Assembly: GCF_027409185.1 (NCBI RefSeq)
Contig: NC_084468.1
Location: 98,332,001 to 98,396,000, forward strand
DNA from: Cynocephalus volans
Lineage: Eukaryota; Chordata; Mammalia; Dermoptera; Cynocephalidae
DNA: 64,000 nucleotides
Direction of reading: 5' to 3'
In this document: positions 46,179 to 58,278 of the stretch, piece by piece
How positions within the stretch are numbered: position 1 is the stretch's first letter
Layout: every line of letters begins with the position of its first letter
Translations under genes and position numbers: made by a program
Notes under the pieces: generated by a model
The model's database searches: none
Seen by the model: only the letters and a program-made list of their open reading frames with translations
What the model was told of the DNA's origin: nothing

Positions 46179-46440
46179 CTTCACAGTGTTGGATCACACG
46201 CCCCCATAGTCGATTTTTCCTCAAACAGGCTAAATTTCCCACAATCAGCAAATGCCTTCTTCCTCTTGTCAATGCAACATTCATTCTTTTTTCTGAATCA
46301 ATGAAGCCTACTTGTCTTGTCCTTACGCAGGACAGAATAATGATCTCCTTTTCAGCTCCCTGAAAAGCATCTACTGTGGACACCTGCACAGTTTTAATAT
46401 TAGGATGGTCAAAGTCCACAGCACTAAGTAAATGACAAAG
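46179..46440 (-). CDS. ZGRF1: ZGRF1 exon with helicase motifs V and VI
   Basis: 262 nt in phase 0 at the start, ending after the first base of a codon. It encodes motif V (VSTVDAFQGAEKEIII) and motif VI (RMNVALTRGRRHLLIVGN), including the arginine finger region of UPF1-like helicases. Acceptor: cttttctccacag. Donor: GTAAAG. The residues that define these motifs are intact. Confidence 0.98.
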
Positions 46441-47204
46441 CTGTGGAGAAAAGAAGACAAGGATCATACAGTGCAGAGACTGTATGAAGAAATGTACGAA
46501 GGGATCACTGTATAAAGGGATCATACAATGCAGAAGAACGAAAGCCTCTGAACCTACTCACAACAACCATTTTAATTTAAAGTGGATAATTTCCATTTTT
46601 CTTTAATAACTCACATAGACTTAGCCAGATAGTTTCTAAAATAACAGATAAATGACTAGATGACAATACCAATTATGAAATAAAATCAAAACTGGTGATT
46701 TATCTTTTGGTGAGGAACTCATTTGGATATGCTAATTTGAAGGTGATAAACTAATAATAAAACAGATGAAAAAATACTAAGAGAAAAAGAAAAATCTAGT
46801 TAGAAGTAGTTGGCTCATGTGTACATTAATATTTGGTATCTATCCTTGATTTCTAGTAAAATGTAATAATAATGAAAGAACATTTTGGAAAACAGAGATT
46901 CGATCCCATCTGTCCCAAAACACAAAGCATACACCATATTTTCTTCCCTCTAATTTGTTTATTTGCATTTTTGCCCCAACAGCTGTAAACTGAATTTAAT
47001 TAAACCTTGTTAGGTTTATATTTAATTATACAGAAAAAAAGCCAGACCAGAAAAAAATCAGAATGTTTCTTTTTAAATACATTAATTACAGTCCCCAAAG
47101 TTTTTCAAACACCAAACCAAACTACTACAAATGTAATATAAAATATTGTAATATATAATTATAATATTTAATGTATAACAAATATTGTAATATGTAATAC
47201 AAAC

Positions 47205-47339
47205 CTTGTACACCTGGGATTTGTATAATGTTATTACCCCAATCATAGAGCCTGCTATTCCACTTGCAATCAGTGACTCAATCAGCTTGAGTGTAAAAGT
47301 AGCTTCTGCCACGTTATGAAAGCTGTTATCTCTTTCAAT
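47205..47339 (-). CDS. ZGRF1: ZGRF1 exon (RecA-like domain 2)
   Basis: 135 nt, 45 codons, phase 0 at both ends. It encodes IERDNSFHNVAEATF through IGVITLYKSQVYK, the second RecA-like fold ahead of motif V. Acceptor: cttattccag. Donor: GTTTGT (weaker than consensus). As a symmetrical exon it could be skipped without a frameshift, which would remove part of the helicase core. Confidence 0.97.
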
Positions 47340-47473
47340 CTGGAATAAGAAACAGATCCAAAATTATATTTCCCAGAAAGGCTAGAAAGACCAAGTAAAA
47401 CCATACAAACAACAATAAAATTAAACCAGGAAACTAAACCATGTTGAGTCCCATCAACATTAATGTCATTTAC

Positions 47474-47650
47474 CTGTTCCAGTCCTCTAACGTTATAGAA
47501 ACATAGGGTTGGTAGCCATTCCAATAAAGGGCTCCTCTCTGTTTCCGAAACACCATTCATGAGGTTTCCTTCATAAAATAGATCATTAGCAATAGCACTA
47601 ATTGCAGGGTGACAACGATATTGGGTTCTCAATAGAATTGGCTTGTGACC
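47474..47650 (-). CDS. ZGRF1: ZGRF1 exon with helicase motif IV
   Basis: 177 nt, 59 codons, phase 0 at both ends. It encodes GHKPILLRTQYRCHPAISA (motif IV, QYRCHP) through CFYNVRGLEQ. Acceptor: aatttcttag. Donor: GTAAAT. Confidence 0.98.
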
Positions 47651-48379
47651 CTAAGAAATTTAAATGCAGAAAAATAAATTAAAACATAACATTTTTTTTT
47701 CTCAAGGGAAAGAAAAATAGCAATATGATAAAAATTGTAAATGTTGCTTTTCTGTGGTCTTAAGAGAGATGAATTACAACCATGATAAAGACAATAAATA
47801 AAAATATTTTTAAGATAAATTACTAAAAAATATGCTCATATTAAATTGACACAAGAAAATTAAAAATATAAAACATTTCAAATCTTTGACTTATTATCTA
47901 ATTAATTTTGGCACCTAACATTATGCTTTTGCAATCTATCTGGAGTTGGCCTAACATTAAATTGAAAAAGAATCTTCAAAATTAGAAAGTGTTGTTAACT
48001 CTTTATTAACTTTCCTCACTGAATAAAAAGCCATTTTTCATTCTTAATCTTCAAAGAAGTTTCAGTTTTTGTTAATCTATCAAAAAATCCAAGTTCCATC
48101 TATTTTAGGCTCTTCTGGAGCATGTTTTTATTTGAAAAAAGTTCTACAGTAATGTTGAAACATTTTGAATAGCTACAACACATTCTAATAATAATACATA
48201 TATAATTAAATGCAGAATTAATGACCACATGGACAAAATATCTTCTATAGGGGAAAAACATAAGAAAAAAAAATCAATTCTCAGTACTTTCTGGGGCATA
48301 AATTCGTCTAAGTTTATAAGTCCAAGTCAGTACGTATGTGAAACCTCTGACAAAAAGTGTTAAGTACAAAAATAATCAG

Positions 48380-48850
48380 CAAAAAAAAAAATGCTTAATG
48401 GATCATTATTTATAACTGAAAACAACTAAATGTTCAATGTTAGACAAATGACTAAATTATGCAATATACAACATAATACTAAGTGATTAAATATACATAT
48501 GACAACAGTGATGATTACACAGCTAGTAATAACAAGAGTAGATGATTTACCATTATGCAGAGTTAAAAAAAAGCAGAATAATATATTTATGGTATAGTTT
48601 CAATTATGTAAAAATACATACATTTGATATATGCATATAGTCCTAGGATAAAATATGGAAGGAAAAAAATACTAAAACACTACAAAGGGTTTTCTTTTGG
48701 GTGCAGTGAGGTTATTATAGTTGTATTATTTTCACCTGGTAGGAGGACAGGCGTGAAATTCTTCACTGTCTCCATGCTTTTTGGTTCCTCTAGAATTTTG
48801 AACCATGTGACTATATTTCCTATTCAAAAATGTTTTAAGAATTTAAATAA
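48380..48850 (+). mobile_element. Old LINE-1/HAL1-like 3' fragment in a ZGRF1 intron
   Basis: 'taaatgttcaatgttagac' is followed by 'attatgcagagttaaaaaa', 'gtttcaattatgtaaaaat' and 'tttgaaccatgtgactata', the pattern of old L1M/HAL1 3'UTRs. Noncoding. Confidence 0.5.
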
Positions 48851-49561
48851 TTTCTTAAAATTAAGATTTTAAAAAGCCATTAAAAAGATCTGATTCAAAT
48901 GAGGCTAGACACTGACATTGTGGAAGGAGTAGAACATTTTACAATTCAATTCAATTACAATCAAAAACACAGGACAACGGAAGCTTGGTTCTTCATAAAA
49001 CTGAACACAACGCAACTCAAAAGTTAATGCAAGTTGAAATTCAGTTTAAGAAGGAACTTCTGAAATAACAGGGAAGAATAAAGCTGCCTTGCAGAACCCA
49101 TTCTCTAATACATAAATGTACAAAAAAATGCTAAAAACAGCAGCAAAGAAAAAAATTCAGCAGTCATGCAACAAAGAAAGGTTTACAGCCAGCCCAGTGC
49201 CATAAACATTAAACAGTGCTTGTCATCAAGAAAGAAACAAGATTCTGAGGTAGGAAAGAGAAATGCAGCAGAGTGAGATTACTAATTTCTCCAGAAGTCA
49301 TATAATGGAAATAGCTCCTAAGAAGAATAATGAAACAGGAGAAGTGAATACGAAGTTTTTAGTGGAAGCAAAGGCTCTGAGGACCATACATGGAACTGAT
49401 GGGACATTTGAGGCCCAGGAGTATTCCTACTTTGGGAAAGGAACAATACCTCCAACCATGTGAACTGAATCCTTGTATAATGTGTTTAACAAAACCTTAG
49501 AAGTGAGCATTGCCCACATAAGGTCATAAAGACAGCATACATTCTTAACCCGGTTCTATTT
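48851..49561. other. ZGRF1 intron, nothing recognised
   Basis: No exon or named repeat was recognised. The 66-codon frame at 49263-49463 is antisense to ZGRF1 and has no recognisable product. Confidence 0.45.
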
Positions 49562-49569
49562 CAATTCTA

Positions 49570-49610
<41 letters not shown>

Positions 49611-49730
49611 TCTTTTTCGTGACCGGCACTCAGCCAGTGAGCGCACCGGCCATTCCCATATAGGATCCGAACCCGCGGCCGGAGCGTCGCTGCGCTCCCA
49701 GCGCTGCACTCTCCCGACAATTCTACCTCT
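49562..49730 (-). repeat. Dimeric tRNA-derived SINE, 5'-truncated, with exact 13-bp duplication
   Basis: On the minus strand the SINE ends in a long A tail (T run 49575-49609). It carries 'cgtgaccggcactcagcca' (reverse sense) and the tatatagga centre, but lacks the first bases of the usual head. The flanks caattctacctct are identical (49562-49574 and 49718-49730), so this insertion is young. Confidence 0.92.
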
Positions 49731-50334
49731 AACCCTCTCTCCCACCAACATATTTTCATGGAACTGGGAAAACAGAAAGAACACAGAATACAAATCTGAG
49801 AGAGCTGCCCAAGAAAGTCAGAAAATGAAACAGGAATGGCAATCATGCAAACATACTATAGCCCCTCCCTCAAAATTAATAAAATAAAGGAAGACAATGC
49901 AAAGGATACATACAGAACCCAACGCAGGCAAAAACATAACCAAGGAACAGAAGAAAAATGTCCATAATTTAATCAGAATTTAGAATTTAATCAGAATACA
50001 ATTCAGTAAAACAAAATCTCAAAGGTGATATGATTAAAAGATAATGAGATTAAAAGGGAAATTTCAATCCTAAAAAAACAAACTGGTTTTCAAAACAATA
50101 TCATTTAAAAAACTAATAAACTAAAAGCAGCAAAGAACAAAATAGAATTTCTTCACAAAACTCACTAAAATTCAACTTAAAACTAAATGCAACTTGAAAC
50201 TCAATGTAAGGGGAACAGAAATAAAATTCCTGACATAGAAGAAAGGCTTCACAGATAATGTAGATGAAATTAAAGTAATTTAAACAGAAGACAGATAAAG
50301 ACACCTAATTATAAGAATAATTGAAGTACTTCTA
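49731..50334. other. ZGRF1 intron, nothing recognised
   Basis: A-rich intron sequence that may include diverged repeat. No exon was recognised. Confidence 0.45.
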
Positions 50335-50575
50335 TGTTATGGACTAAATGTCTGTGTGCCCTCAAAATTCATATGTTGAAGCCTTAACACCCAATGTGAT
50401 GGTATTTGGAGGGAAGACCTTGGGTGGTAATTAGTTTTAGATGAGGTCATGAGGAAAAGGGCATGATGGGATTAGTGTCCTGATAAGAAAAGGAAGAGAC
50501 CAGAGCTCTTTCTCTCTTTCTCTTTCTCTCTCTGCCATGTGAGGACACAACAGGAAGGCAGCCCTCTGCAAGCCA
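50335..50575 (+). mobile_element. MLT1-type MaLR LTR, truncated
   Basis: 'ttatggactaaatgtctgt', 'aaaattcatatgttgaagc', 'caatgtgatggtatttgga', 'tagatgaggtcatgaggaa' and 'gccatgtgaggacacaaca' follow the MLT1A-C LTR. It breaks off into L1 sequence at about 50575, so the 3' part is missing. Confidence 0.8.
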
Positions 50576-51228
50576 GTGATCAATGGAATAGAATAGGGAG
50601 CCTAGAAATAAGCTCTTATATAAGTGGCCAATTAATTTTTGATGAGGGTGCCAAGACAATTCAATGGAAAAAGGACAGCCTTTTTAACAAATGGTGTTGG
50701 GAAAACCAGATATCCACATGCAAAAGAATAAAGTTGGACACTTACCTTATACTATATTCAAAAATTAAGTCAAAATGGATCAAAGACCTAAATATAAGAG
50801 CTAAAATTATAAAACTCTGAGAAGTAAACACTGGGGAAAATCTTCATGACACTGGATTTGGAAACAATTTCACTGATACGATATCAAAAGCACAAGCAAC
50901 ACAAGAAAAAATAGGTGAATTGGACATCAAAATCAAGAACTTCTGTGCATCTATCAAGAAAGCAAAAAGACAACCTACAGAATGGAGGAAAATATTTGCA
51001 AATCATACATCTGATAAGAGATTAATATCTAGAATATATGAAGAACTCTTATAACTCAACAACAAAAAACCAACCCAATTCAAAAATGGGTAAAAGGCAT
51101 GAATCAGCATTTCTTCAAAGAGTATATACTCGTACAAATGGCCAATAAACACATGAATAGATGCCCAACATCATTAGTCATTAGGGAAACCACAATGAGA
51201 TACTACTTCACACCCGTTAGGATGGCTA

Positions 51229-51259
<31 letters not shown>

Positions 51260-52200
51260 AAAGGAAAATAACAAGAGTTGGCCAGGATGTGAAGAAATTG
51301 AAACCCCTGTGCATTGCTGCTGGAAAGGTAAAATGGTGCAGCTGCTATAAAAAATACTGTGGCAGTTCCTCAAAAAGTTAAATATAGAATTATCATATGA
51401 CCCAACAATTGTATTTCTAGGTAAATAATGAACTAAAAGCAGGGATTTGGATAGATAGTGTGCAGAAATGTTCACAACACCGTTATTCACAATAACCAAA
51501 ATGTGGAAACAACCCAAATATCCATCACTAAAAATGCAGTATATACATGCGATCTAATATTATTCAGCCTTAAAAAGGAATGAAATTCTGATACATGCTG
51601 CAACATGGATGAACCTTGAAAACATATGCTAAGTAAATAAGACAGACACAAAATGATAAATACTGTATGATTCCACTTATATGAGGCACCTAGAATAGGT
51701 ACATTCATAGAGACAGAAAGCAGAATAGAGTTTACCAGGGGCTGGGGGAAGGCGGAATAGAGAATAATTGTTAAATGGGTACAAAGTTTCTGTTTGGGAT
51801 GGAGAGGTGACAGTTGGACAACACTGCAAATGTACTTAAAAAAAAAGTAGTATAGTGCTGATTTATGCTACAATGTGGGTGAACCTAAAAAATGTCATGC
51901 TAAGGGAAAGAAGCCAGACACAAAAGGTCACACTTTGTATGATTCCATTTATATGAAATATTCAGAATAAATAAATCAATATACAGAAAATAGACTTGTA
52001 GTTGCCTGAAGCTGGAAGGAAGAGGGAATGGGAAGTAACTGCTAAATGAGTGTGAGGTTTTATTTTGGAGGGATGAAAATGTTTTGGACCTAGATAGAGA
52101 TAGTGGTTGCACAGCATTGTGAATGTACTAAATGCCAATGAATTATTCACTTTAAAATGCTTAGTTTTATGTTAGGTGAATTCCACCTCAATTTAAAACT
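50576..52200 (+). mobile_element. LINE-1 ORF2 3' end and 3'UTR (L1M type)
   Basis: The ORF2 C-terminal region is readable ('aatggtgttgggaaaacc', 'aaaatggatcaaagaccta', then 'ccaataaacacatgaatag'). The 3'UTR follows ('ggatgaaccttgaaaacat'). A 24-base A run lies at 51235-51258. From about 51840 the 3'UTR pattern repeats, suggesting a second L1 3' end or a duplication. No intact frame. Confidence 0.85.
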
Positions 52201-52332
52201 ATATTAATAATTAATATAAAAACTTTTTTAAAATGTGAAATAGAGCTCTACACAGATAAAAGAGGTGTAAGTTTTTTGATTTTAGAACAAAATCAATATG
52301 CTTATTATCCACTACTAAAGTACACAGGGAAA

Positions 52333-52540
52333 AGATTCCTTTCATTTTATTTATTTATTTATTTTTATTTTATTTTATTTATTTTATTTTATTTTATTTT
52401 ATTTTTTATTTAATTTAATTTAATTTTATTTTATTTATTTTTTTGGTGGCTGGCCGGTATGGAGAACCAAACCTTTAGACCTTGGTGTTACAAGGCTGTG
52501 CTCTAACCAACTGAGCTAATCTACCAGTGCAGATTCTTTT
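52333..52540 (-). repeat. tRNA-derived SINE, minus strand, with expanded (TTTTA)n tail
   Basis: The SINE body at 52441-52530 is 'gtggctggccggtatggag' with 'ctctaaccaactgagctaa' (reverse A box). Its tail has grown into about 100 bases of TTTTA/TTTA repeat (52343-52441). Flanks agattccttt and agattctttt are a likely target duplication. Confidence 0.85.
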
Positions 52541-52579
52541 TATGAAGGAGTACTTGAATTATAGGGTCCTACTTATCTT

Positions 52580-52757
52580 TAAAATGTGTACTTTTTTTTT
52601 TTTTTTTTTTTCCTTGTGACCGGTAAGGGGATCGCAACCCTCGGCATGGTGTGGTCCGCACCACACTCAGCCACTGAGCACACCGGCCATCCCTATATAG
52701 GATCCGAACCCGCGGCCTCTCTTCCGAGTGAGCCACGGGGCCAGCCCTAAAATGTGT
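52580..52757 (-). repeat. Dimeric tRNA-derived SINE, minus strand
   Basis: The body reads 'cttgtgaccggtaagggga', 'tatataggatccgaaccc' and 'gagccacggggccagccc' on the plus strand. The flanks taaaatgtgt (52580-52589 and 52748-52757) are identical. It ends only 61 bases before the next ZGRF1 exon boundary. Confidence 0.92.
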
Positions 52758-52817
52758 CAACCCCCCACACAGTATATAATTAATAAATGATAACTGTATG
52801 AATTTAGCAATAGGTAC

Positions 52818-52941
52818 CATTAAGCAAAGTCGATCAAAAAGAGTTTGTTCCAGTCCATTTTCATGAGCTGCATCAGAACCCTGAATAGTAGGAGGCAGCT
52901 GTTTGGGGTCTCCAACAAGAACCAGCTTTTCACATTCAAAC
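52818..52941 (-). CDS. ZGRF1: ZGRF1 exon with helicase motif III
   Basis: 124 nt: one base completes a split Arg codon, then FECEKLVLVGDPKQLPPTI (motif III, GDPKQLPP) through LFDRLCLM. Acceptor: ctgtttttag. Donor: GTACCT, weaker than consensus. All motif residues are present. Confidence 0.98.
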
Positions 52942-54198
52942 CTAAAAACAGAATTTCAAAAATTAATCTAAGCCATGAAAAAAGGGTACCAGATCATTTA
53001 TTGCACTGCTTTCCAAAATGTATTTCAAAGAATTCAAATCCCATGAAGTGTCCCAAGAAGTAACAAGGCTTAATAGTGCTAACAAGTGTATTAAAGGCTT
53101 TCAAAAGTTACACAGTAAAGAATCCTTCATATAACTTGATTTTTTCCTACATAAAACCTGTTAAGCCTTGCCTCTACATGAATTTAGTATTTCACAGAAC
53201 ATATTTGGGAAATACTGATTTTTAGAATCCATATACTATTAGAATTAGAGGCTTTCTTAGAAGTCATTTGGCTTAAACTCTTGTTTTAGAGATGAAATAA
53301 ATTAGGCTCTTGGAGGCTAAAAGTCTTTCTAAAGAGGAGTAGGATAAAGTGGGAAAACATCCAAATTTTGTAAGCAAACCTATATCCAAATTTCAATTCT
53401 ATTATATTTTATGGATACAGCATATTAATTAATCTCTTCATGTTTCAGTATTCTTAGTAACCTGTAGGTAATAGTACCTTGCATGGCTTTGCAAGGATTA
53501 AATTAAATATATGAGTTTAGTATGCTCAACAAGTATTAATCCTCTACCCTCTGCCACTCTTCCATCCCTGGCTCCTTAGTAGGGTGACCAACTCATCCTA
53601 AAAACTGAAAGCCTCATGATTTGGGAACCTCCAAGTCTCGGGCAAACCATGACAGTTGGTTCCCTACTCCCTCATTAATTGGGACAGAGCAAGGACTTCC
53701 CAAGAAGAGTGCTCTAGTACTCTTTCCACTACTTTTAGGAGTCCTCAATAAGGGATGCTTTACAAGCACACTATTTCAATTGGCTGAAACAGCTTAAAGG
53801 ATTTCACAGTTTTCTAATTTTAAGAGAAAAGTTTTCATTTTCAACTTGTTTTTCTTTATATACTTTATATCATTTCACAATCTAAAAATTATTTTCAGAA
53901 ACTAAACACGAATTTTATCAAGGTAAGGAAACTGAAGGACATTCTTCAGTGGAGTTTATGATTAAAGAGCAACTTTTAATTTAGTTGAGAAATCTGCAAG
54001 ATTTTAGTAGAATCCTAGCACTAGGGTTATCAATGCTTTAAGAATTATGTCATCCAATTTTCTAAACTGTGATCTTACAATATTTTGATATATTAACCCC
54101 AAAATTTCCCTCTGTATTTGTCTTAAAAGTCAGTTTAGTACTTGAATTGCTACGAATTTTCACAAAAATTTGGTAAGGGAAAAGAATTTTTAGTTTAC
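52942..54198. other. ZGRF1 intron with a MIR-like piece
   Basis: A minus-strand MIR-like piece lies at about 53375-53545 ('caaggattaaattaaatat'). No other feature was recognised. Confidence 0.45.
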
Positions 54199-54326
54199 CT
54201 TGCAATGGGAAGTAGAGAGGCTGGTTCAGTTATTTGACTACACTCATCCAGCACTACCACAGGAAATTTAAGATCACTCATGCATGGGAATGGGCAGGCT
54301 GCACAGGTAACTCCAACTACTCGAAC
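54199..54326 (-). CDS. ZGRF1: ZGRF1 exon with Walker B (motif II)
   Basis: 128 nt, ending two bases into a codon. It encodes VRVVGVTCAACPFPCMSD and then FPVVVLDECSQITEPASLLP; DECS is the Walker B variant of this family and binds the Mg-ATP. Acceptor: gtaataaag. Donor: GTAAAC. Confidence 0.98.
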
Positions 54327-54597
54327 CTTTATTACAACAAAAATGTTATTAATTAACAACTATTAAAAGAAAATGAAATTATGTATTTACCAAAGAAATT
54401 GTAGGCTAAAATCAGAAAGCGAGTTAGTCCTAATTTAATTTCTGGCAATCAGAAATCATAGGTCACTTTATCTCCACATTTTCATTATTCTTACATACAA
54501 AATTGAAATCAGAATATAAGCTACTTAAGCCACAAGTCCCTTAATAAGAACAAACAAAAGTCATGTTTTGATATTCAAAAGTAAAATATTACAATAT

Positions 54598-54600
54598 TGA

Positions 54601-54632
<32 letters not shown>

Positions 54633-54762
54633 GTGACCGGCACTCAGCCAGTGAGTGCACCGGTCAGTCCTATATAGGATCCGAACCCGCGGCGGGAAGA
54701 TCGCCGCGCTCCCAGCGCAGCACCCTACCAAGTGCGCCACGGGCTCGGCCCTGAGGATTTTT
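54598..54762 (-). repeat. Dimeric tRNA-derived SINE, minus strand
   Basis: 'gtgaccggcactcagccag', 'tatataggatccgaaccc' and 'gtgcgccacgggctcggcc' on the plus strand, with a T run as the reversed A tail. The flanks tgaggattttt (54598-54608 and 54752-54762) are exact. Confidence 0.93.
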
Positions 54763-56377
54763 AAAGTATCAAGGATAACACACATTTTTATCTTCTAGAT
54801 GGGCTGAATAAAGATAACATGCCTTATATCAACACAGGCCAAAGTTCTCCACAAAGAACACTGAATATGCTAATAAACTATCCTTTGCTTAACCTTCAAG
54901 CACACTAGGTTTTTGATTTACTTAATTAGGTAAAGAGGGCTAACTAATTCTGAATAACAGTAAATTAAAGTGTACTTGTAGCCCGTAAGTATACTTGAAT
55001 CTTACAAGTTAAATATTATATCAGAATGCTATTATTCTAGGCAAAAAACTTAATAAAAGCTGGTATTTAATCTCTGGAACTAAATGGAAACAATGGAAAA
55101 ATCTGTGAATTTTCTAATTGGATGTGGTCATTGGCCTAGTAGTCCACTAGCTATACACATGCATGCATGGACACATGGATGTGCCTGTGTATATATGCAT
55201 ATATTTACATATATGTATACACACATATATTCTTATGTACATACACTCATACATATATACATATTACTAATTACACTTCTTGGTAACAGGGTAGTCCATA
55301 AAAAACAGACCATATCTTTTTTTCAACAAATATAAGTGACGAAAATATGCTTTAAATTTCAAACAAATTAAATATTGCTTCCACAGATCCTGTGAAATAA
55401 AATATCATACCCATCCTACCTATATATCTTTAATAATAAATAACATTCATCTCACACAATAGCTCTATATCAGTTATGTTTTCCTTCTCTTGTTAAAAAC
55501 AAAAACAAAAATCCTAAAGCCACATTTATATTAGAAATTCCAGAGTATTTAAACATTTGATTCTCTAAAAATGATTAAGCCTTGGTATTATTCTGGAAAT
55601 ATCATTCATTATCTAGTTTCTGATAATAATATCTGATAAAAACAACTTTAGAATGAGAACTCCAAAGTTATGAATCAGGAAGCATGTTTTTTAATTTAAA
55701 GAAATATCTAATACAAAAACCTGAAGTACTAATTTTTTTCTTTAAAAAATTATATTGTTATTTAATTTATTACTATATTGCTGAGATTCTAACAGCAGAA
55801 AAGATTTAGTTATTGACCTAGGAAGCAGTGATGAACTATGAAGCACTTTTTAAAATTAGTTTTATTGTAAAGACATGTCACTTTAGGAATGTGTCAGGTC
55901 TGAATGCCTGATTGGACCTTGGAAATATGTTAGAGAAAACTTAAAAAAAAAAAAAGATTCTTCTAAAATAGCTTTCATTTGTGAATAGGTGGGACCAATA
56001 AGCAATAGATTATGGTAACCAGGCTTTCATTTAGAAAATTATCAAAGAAACCATTAGCAGTTATTTTTACAAGTCATTATTATGTTGGGTAAGTGAGCAG
56101 AATGGTAAGTAGTTTATATAAATAATTTGCATTAACTAAATACTACCAAACTAAGCTTTTCTAGATTTGGTTGAAAACAGGGTACAGATTTAACTGTATA
56201 ATTCAGATAACAGAAAGATAGTCTGAAACCCTTTGAGGATTCTAGAACCAAAACTTATTGTGGATTTGTTATTTCTGATTTCTCTCTTCCTCCCTGTGAG
56301 AGTACTATTACACATCCACACCCTTTGCTACGTGACTTAGTAGTGCGTCCCACCAGAGAAGTAGGTGGAACATAGGA
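54763..56377. other. ZGRF1 intron, nothing recognised
   Basis: AT-rich. A TA/CA low-complexity patch lies at 55155-55265. No exon or named repeat was recognised. Confidence 0.45.
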
Positions 56378-56452
56378 GCTTACTTCAAAAAGCTCATGGA
56401 AAGATTTGTATCATGTTTCAATTCTTTTTTTCACGAACTTTTTGAAGTACCC
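56378..56452. mobile_element. Short mariner-like MITE
   Basis: About 75 bases with inverted ends: tacttcaaaaagctcatgga on the left and tcacgaactttttgaagta on the right. A split copy lies at 58279-58509. The inverted repeats and small size fit a mariner-type MITE; the family name is not assigned. Confidence 0.7.
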
Positions 56453-56709
56453 TCGTGTTTCCCTGCCTCACTGATGTTGGGCTTAGCCATATGACCTGTT
56501 ATACAGCAAATGGAATGTTAGCAGACATGATGTGAACAGATGCTTTAAATGTGTCATGTGATCTGACCTGCCTCTTACTTTTCTGCCATATATCTGGAGA
56601 AGAGCATCATGCCATAGGCAACTGTTCTCATAATAAGAGACTTGACCCATTGCCTCAAGCCAAGCCACACCAGTTACCTGTATAATCATAAGTTGTTGTC
56701 TTAAAATAT
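56453..56709. other. ZGRF1 intron, possible diverged old repeat
   Basis: Moderately GC sequence ('gggcttagccatatgacct', 'ttgcctcaagccaagccac') that looks like an old dispersed repeat; the family is not assigned. Confidence 0.35.
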
Positions 56710-56856
56710 TAAGATTTTATTTGTTTTTTTTTTTTTTTCCGTGACCGGCACTCAGCCAGTGAGTGCACCGGTCAGTCCTATATAGGATCCGAACCCGCTC
56801 CCAGCGCAGCACTCTACCAAGTGCGCCACGGGCTCGGCCCTAAGATTTTATTTGTT
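56710..56856 (-). repeat. Dimeric tRNA-derived SINE with an internal deletion
   Basis: Same type as the 54598 copy, but the segment between 'ccgaacccgc' and 'tcccagcgcagcac' is missing (about 20 bases). The flanks taagattttatttgtt (56710-56725 and 56841-56856) are exact at 16 bases, so the copy is young. Confidence 0.93.
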
Positions 56857-57614
56857 AAGCATCATTATTTCAGCAATAGCTGCTCAATACAGAGTCCCAA
56901 GCAGGATGATTTTCCCAAATCTGTTACAGAAAGTAACCAATGTCCACATGGGCCAAGAAGCCAACAACCCCATCCCCCTTTCTTTTCCCCATGCTCTCCT
57001 TTCATAGGAGGAAGCTACTGATTAATTTCTTTTCCTTCTACCAGCTGATGCCCAAGCTGCCCTGGATCAGAACTTGAAAAAGGGAACAATACTACTTGTT
57101 ACAGCTTGGGATCCTGTGTCTCCAGTCTTGGCTCCCAAAATCTGGAAGCAAGTGTCTGAGCCTCCTGGATTCTGGGATGTAGACAGACTCTGAAATGACT
57201 AGCTTTCTAGGAAAGCATCGAAGACAAATTTCACTTGGATATTTTGACCAGGGTCAGATCTTCTCTTTCTCTATTTTTCCTCAAATACAACCAATTTCAT
57301 TTAACTTGCCAGGAATCTATTCCCACCTGTACACTTTCCTCTTCAAGCCTATAAAAAGGTATGCAAATAAGGCAAAGAAGAAAGAATGACTCAGTCATAG
57401 TGAGTTGGATCTGTTCATAAATGTGAAGAATGCTTTGAAGCAAACATAAAATATGCACTGGGTAGATTATATCCAAGGATGTACATGTGCATGCCTTAGT
57501 TAAATCTAAGTTATCACAATAGTTTTGTTTTTGTTTTTAAACCCATCAACAGAAATAAGAGAATCTGAATAGTATATATTAATTAAGAAACAAATTGAAG
57601 TTTCTTCCTTTTAC
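56857..57614. other. ZGRF1 intron, nothing recognised
   Basis: No exon or named repeat was recognised. Frames at 56821-57021 and 57195-57389 are antisense to the gene and unsupported. Confidence 0.45.
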
Positions 57615-57762
57615 CTGCTTCAGCAGGGTTTTATTGGTCCCCAGTTTATGCTGCTCAATACTTTTTCTCACATAGACTCTTTCCACAGGAGTTAGGTCTT
57701 CTTTCATTAGAGCGTGTAGTTCTTTTAATTGTTCATTTTCATTTTCTGAGCCAGCATGCAAG
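57615..57762 (-). CDS. ZGRF1: ZGRF1 exon (between motifs Ia and II)
   Basis: 148 nt: one base completes a Ser codon, then LHAGSENENEQLKELHALMK through GTNKTLLKQ, 49 codons. It is acidic then basic, and likely an accessory helical insert in RecA-like domain 1. Acceptor: ttctttag. Donor: GTAAAA. Confidence 0.97.
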
Positions 57763-57966
57763 CTAAAGAAAGAATTACATAAGAACACCCCTCTTTATTC
57801 CACTTTTCATAGCATCACTAAAAAGTAAAATACAGACTAAGATAACCAAGAAATAGATAAGGCTTTCTCCACTCTTCTTCAAAAACTAAATTTACGGTAA
57901 GAGTTATATAAAATTACCATACTTCTCTCTAAACATTCTGCGACTTTTGAAATTTAGCATTCTTAC

Positions 57967-58044
57967 CTATAAGGTAAAATTGGCTTGGCAATCTTCCTAA
58001 CACTTCCAACTCTGACAAACTTTTCAAATCCAAGACTGAGAAGC
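57967..58044 (-). CDS. ZGRF1: ZGRF1 exon (RecA-like domain 1)
   Basis: 78 nt: one base completes a Gly codon, then LLSLGFEKFVRVGSVRKIAK and PILPY, ending two bases into a Ser codon. Its RVGS resembles the segment after motif Ia in UPF1-like helicases. Acceptor: tttgaag. Donor: GTAAGA. Confidence 0.97.
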
Positions 58045-58278
58045 CTTCAAAAAACAAACAAACAAACAAAAAAACAAAATAAATTCTGATTACTTAGAAA
58101 ATAGAATATAAAACAAAGTTTCATGTAATATTTTGTTATAAAAGTTAATTTTCTATACAGTATATTATAGAGTTATATAATTTAATGTGAAATACCCAAA
58201 CTCAAATAAAGTAAATGCAGTGTAGTTGAAAGATTTTTTAATATAATGCATTTTCTAGAGAACTTAAAAATACCTATA

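Noticed and set aside
49263-49463. Short open frame in a ZGRF1 intron, plus strand
   Set aside because: It is 66 codons, antisense to ZGRF1, has no recognised similarity and no exon signals.
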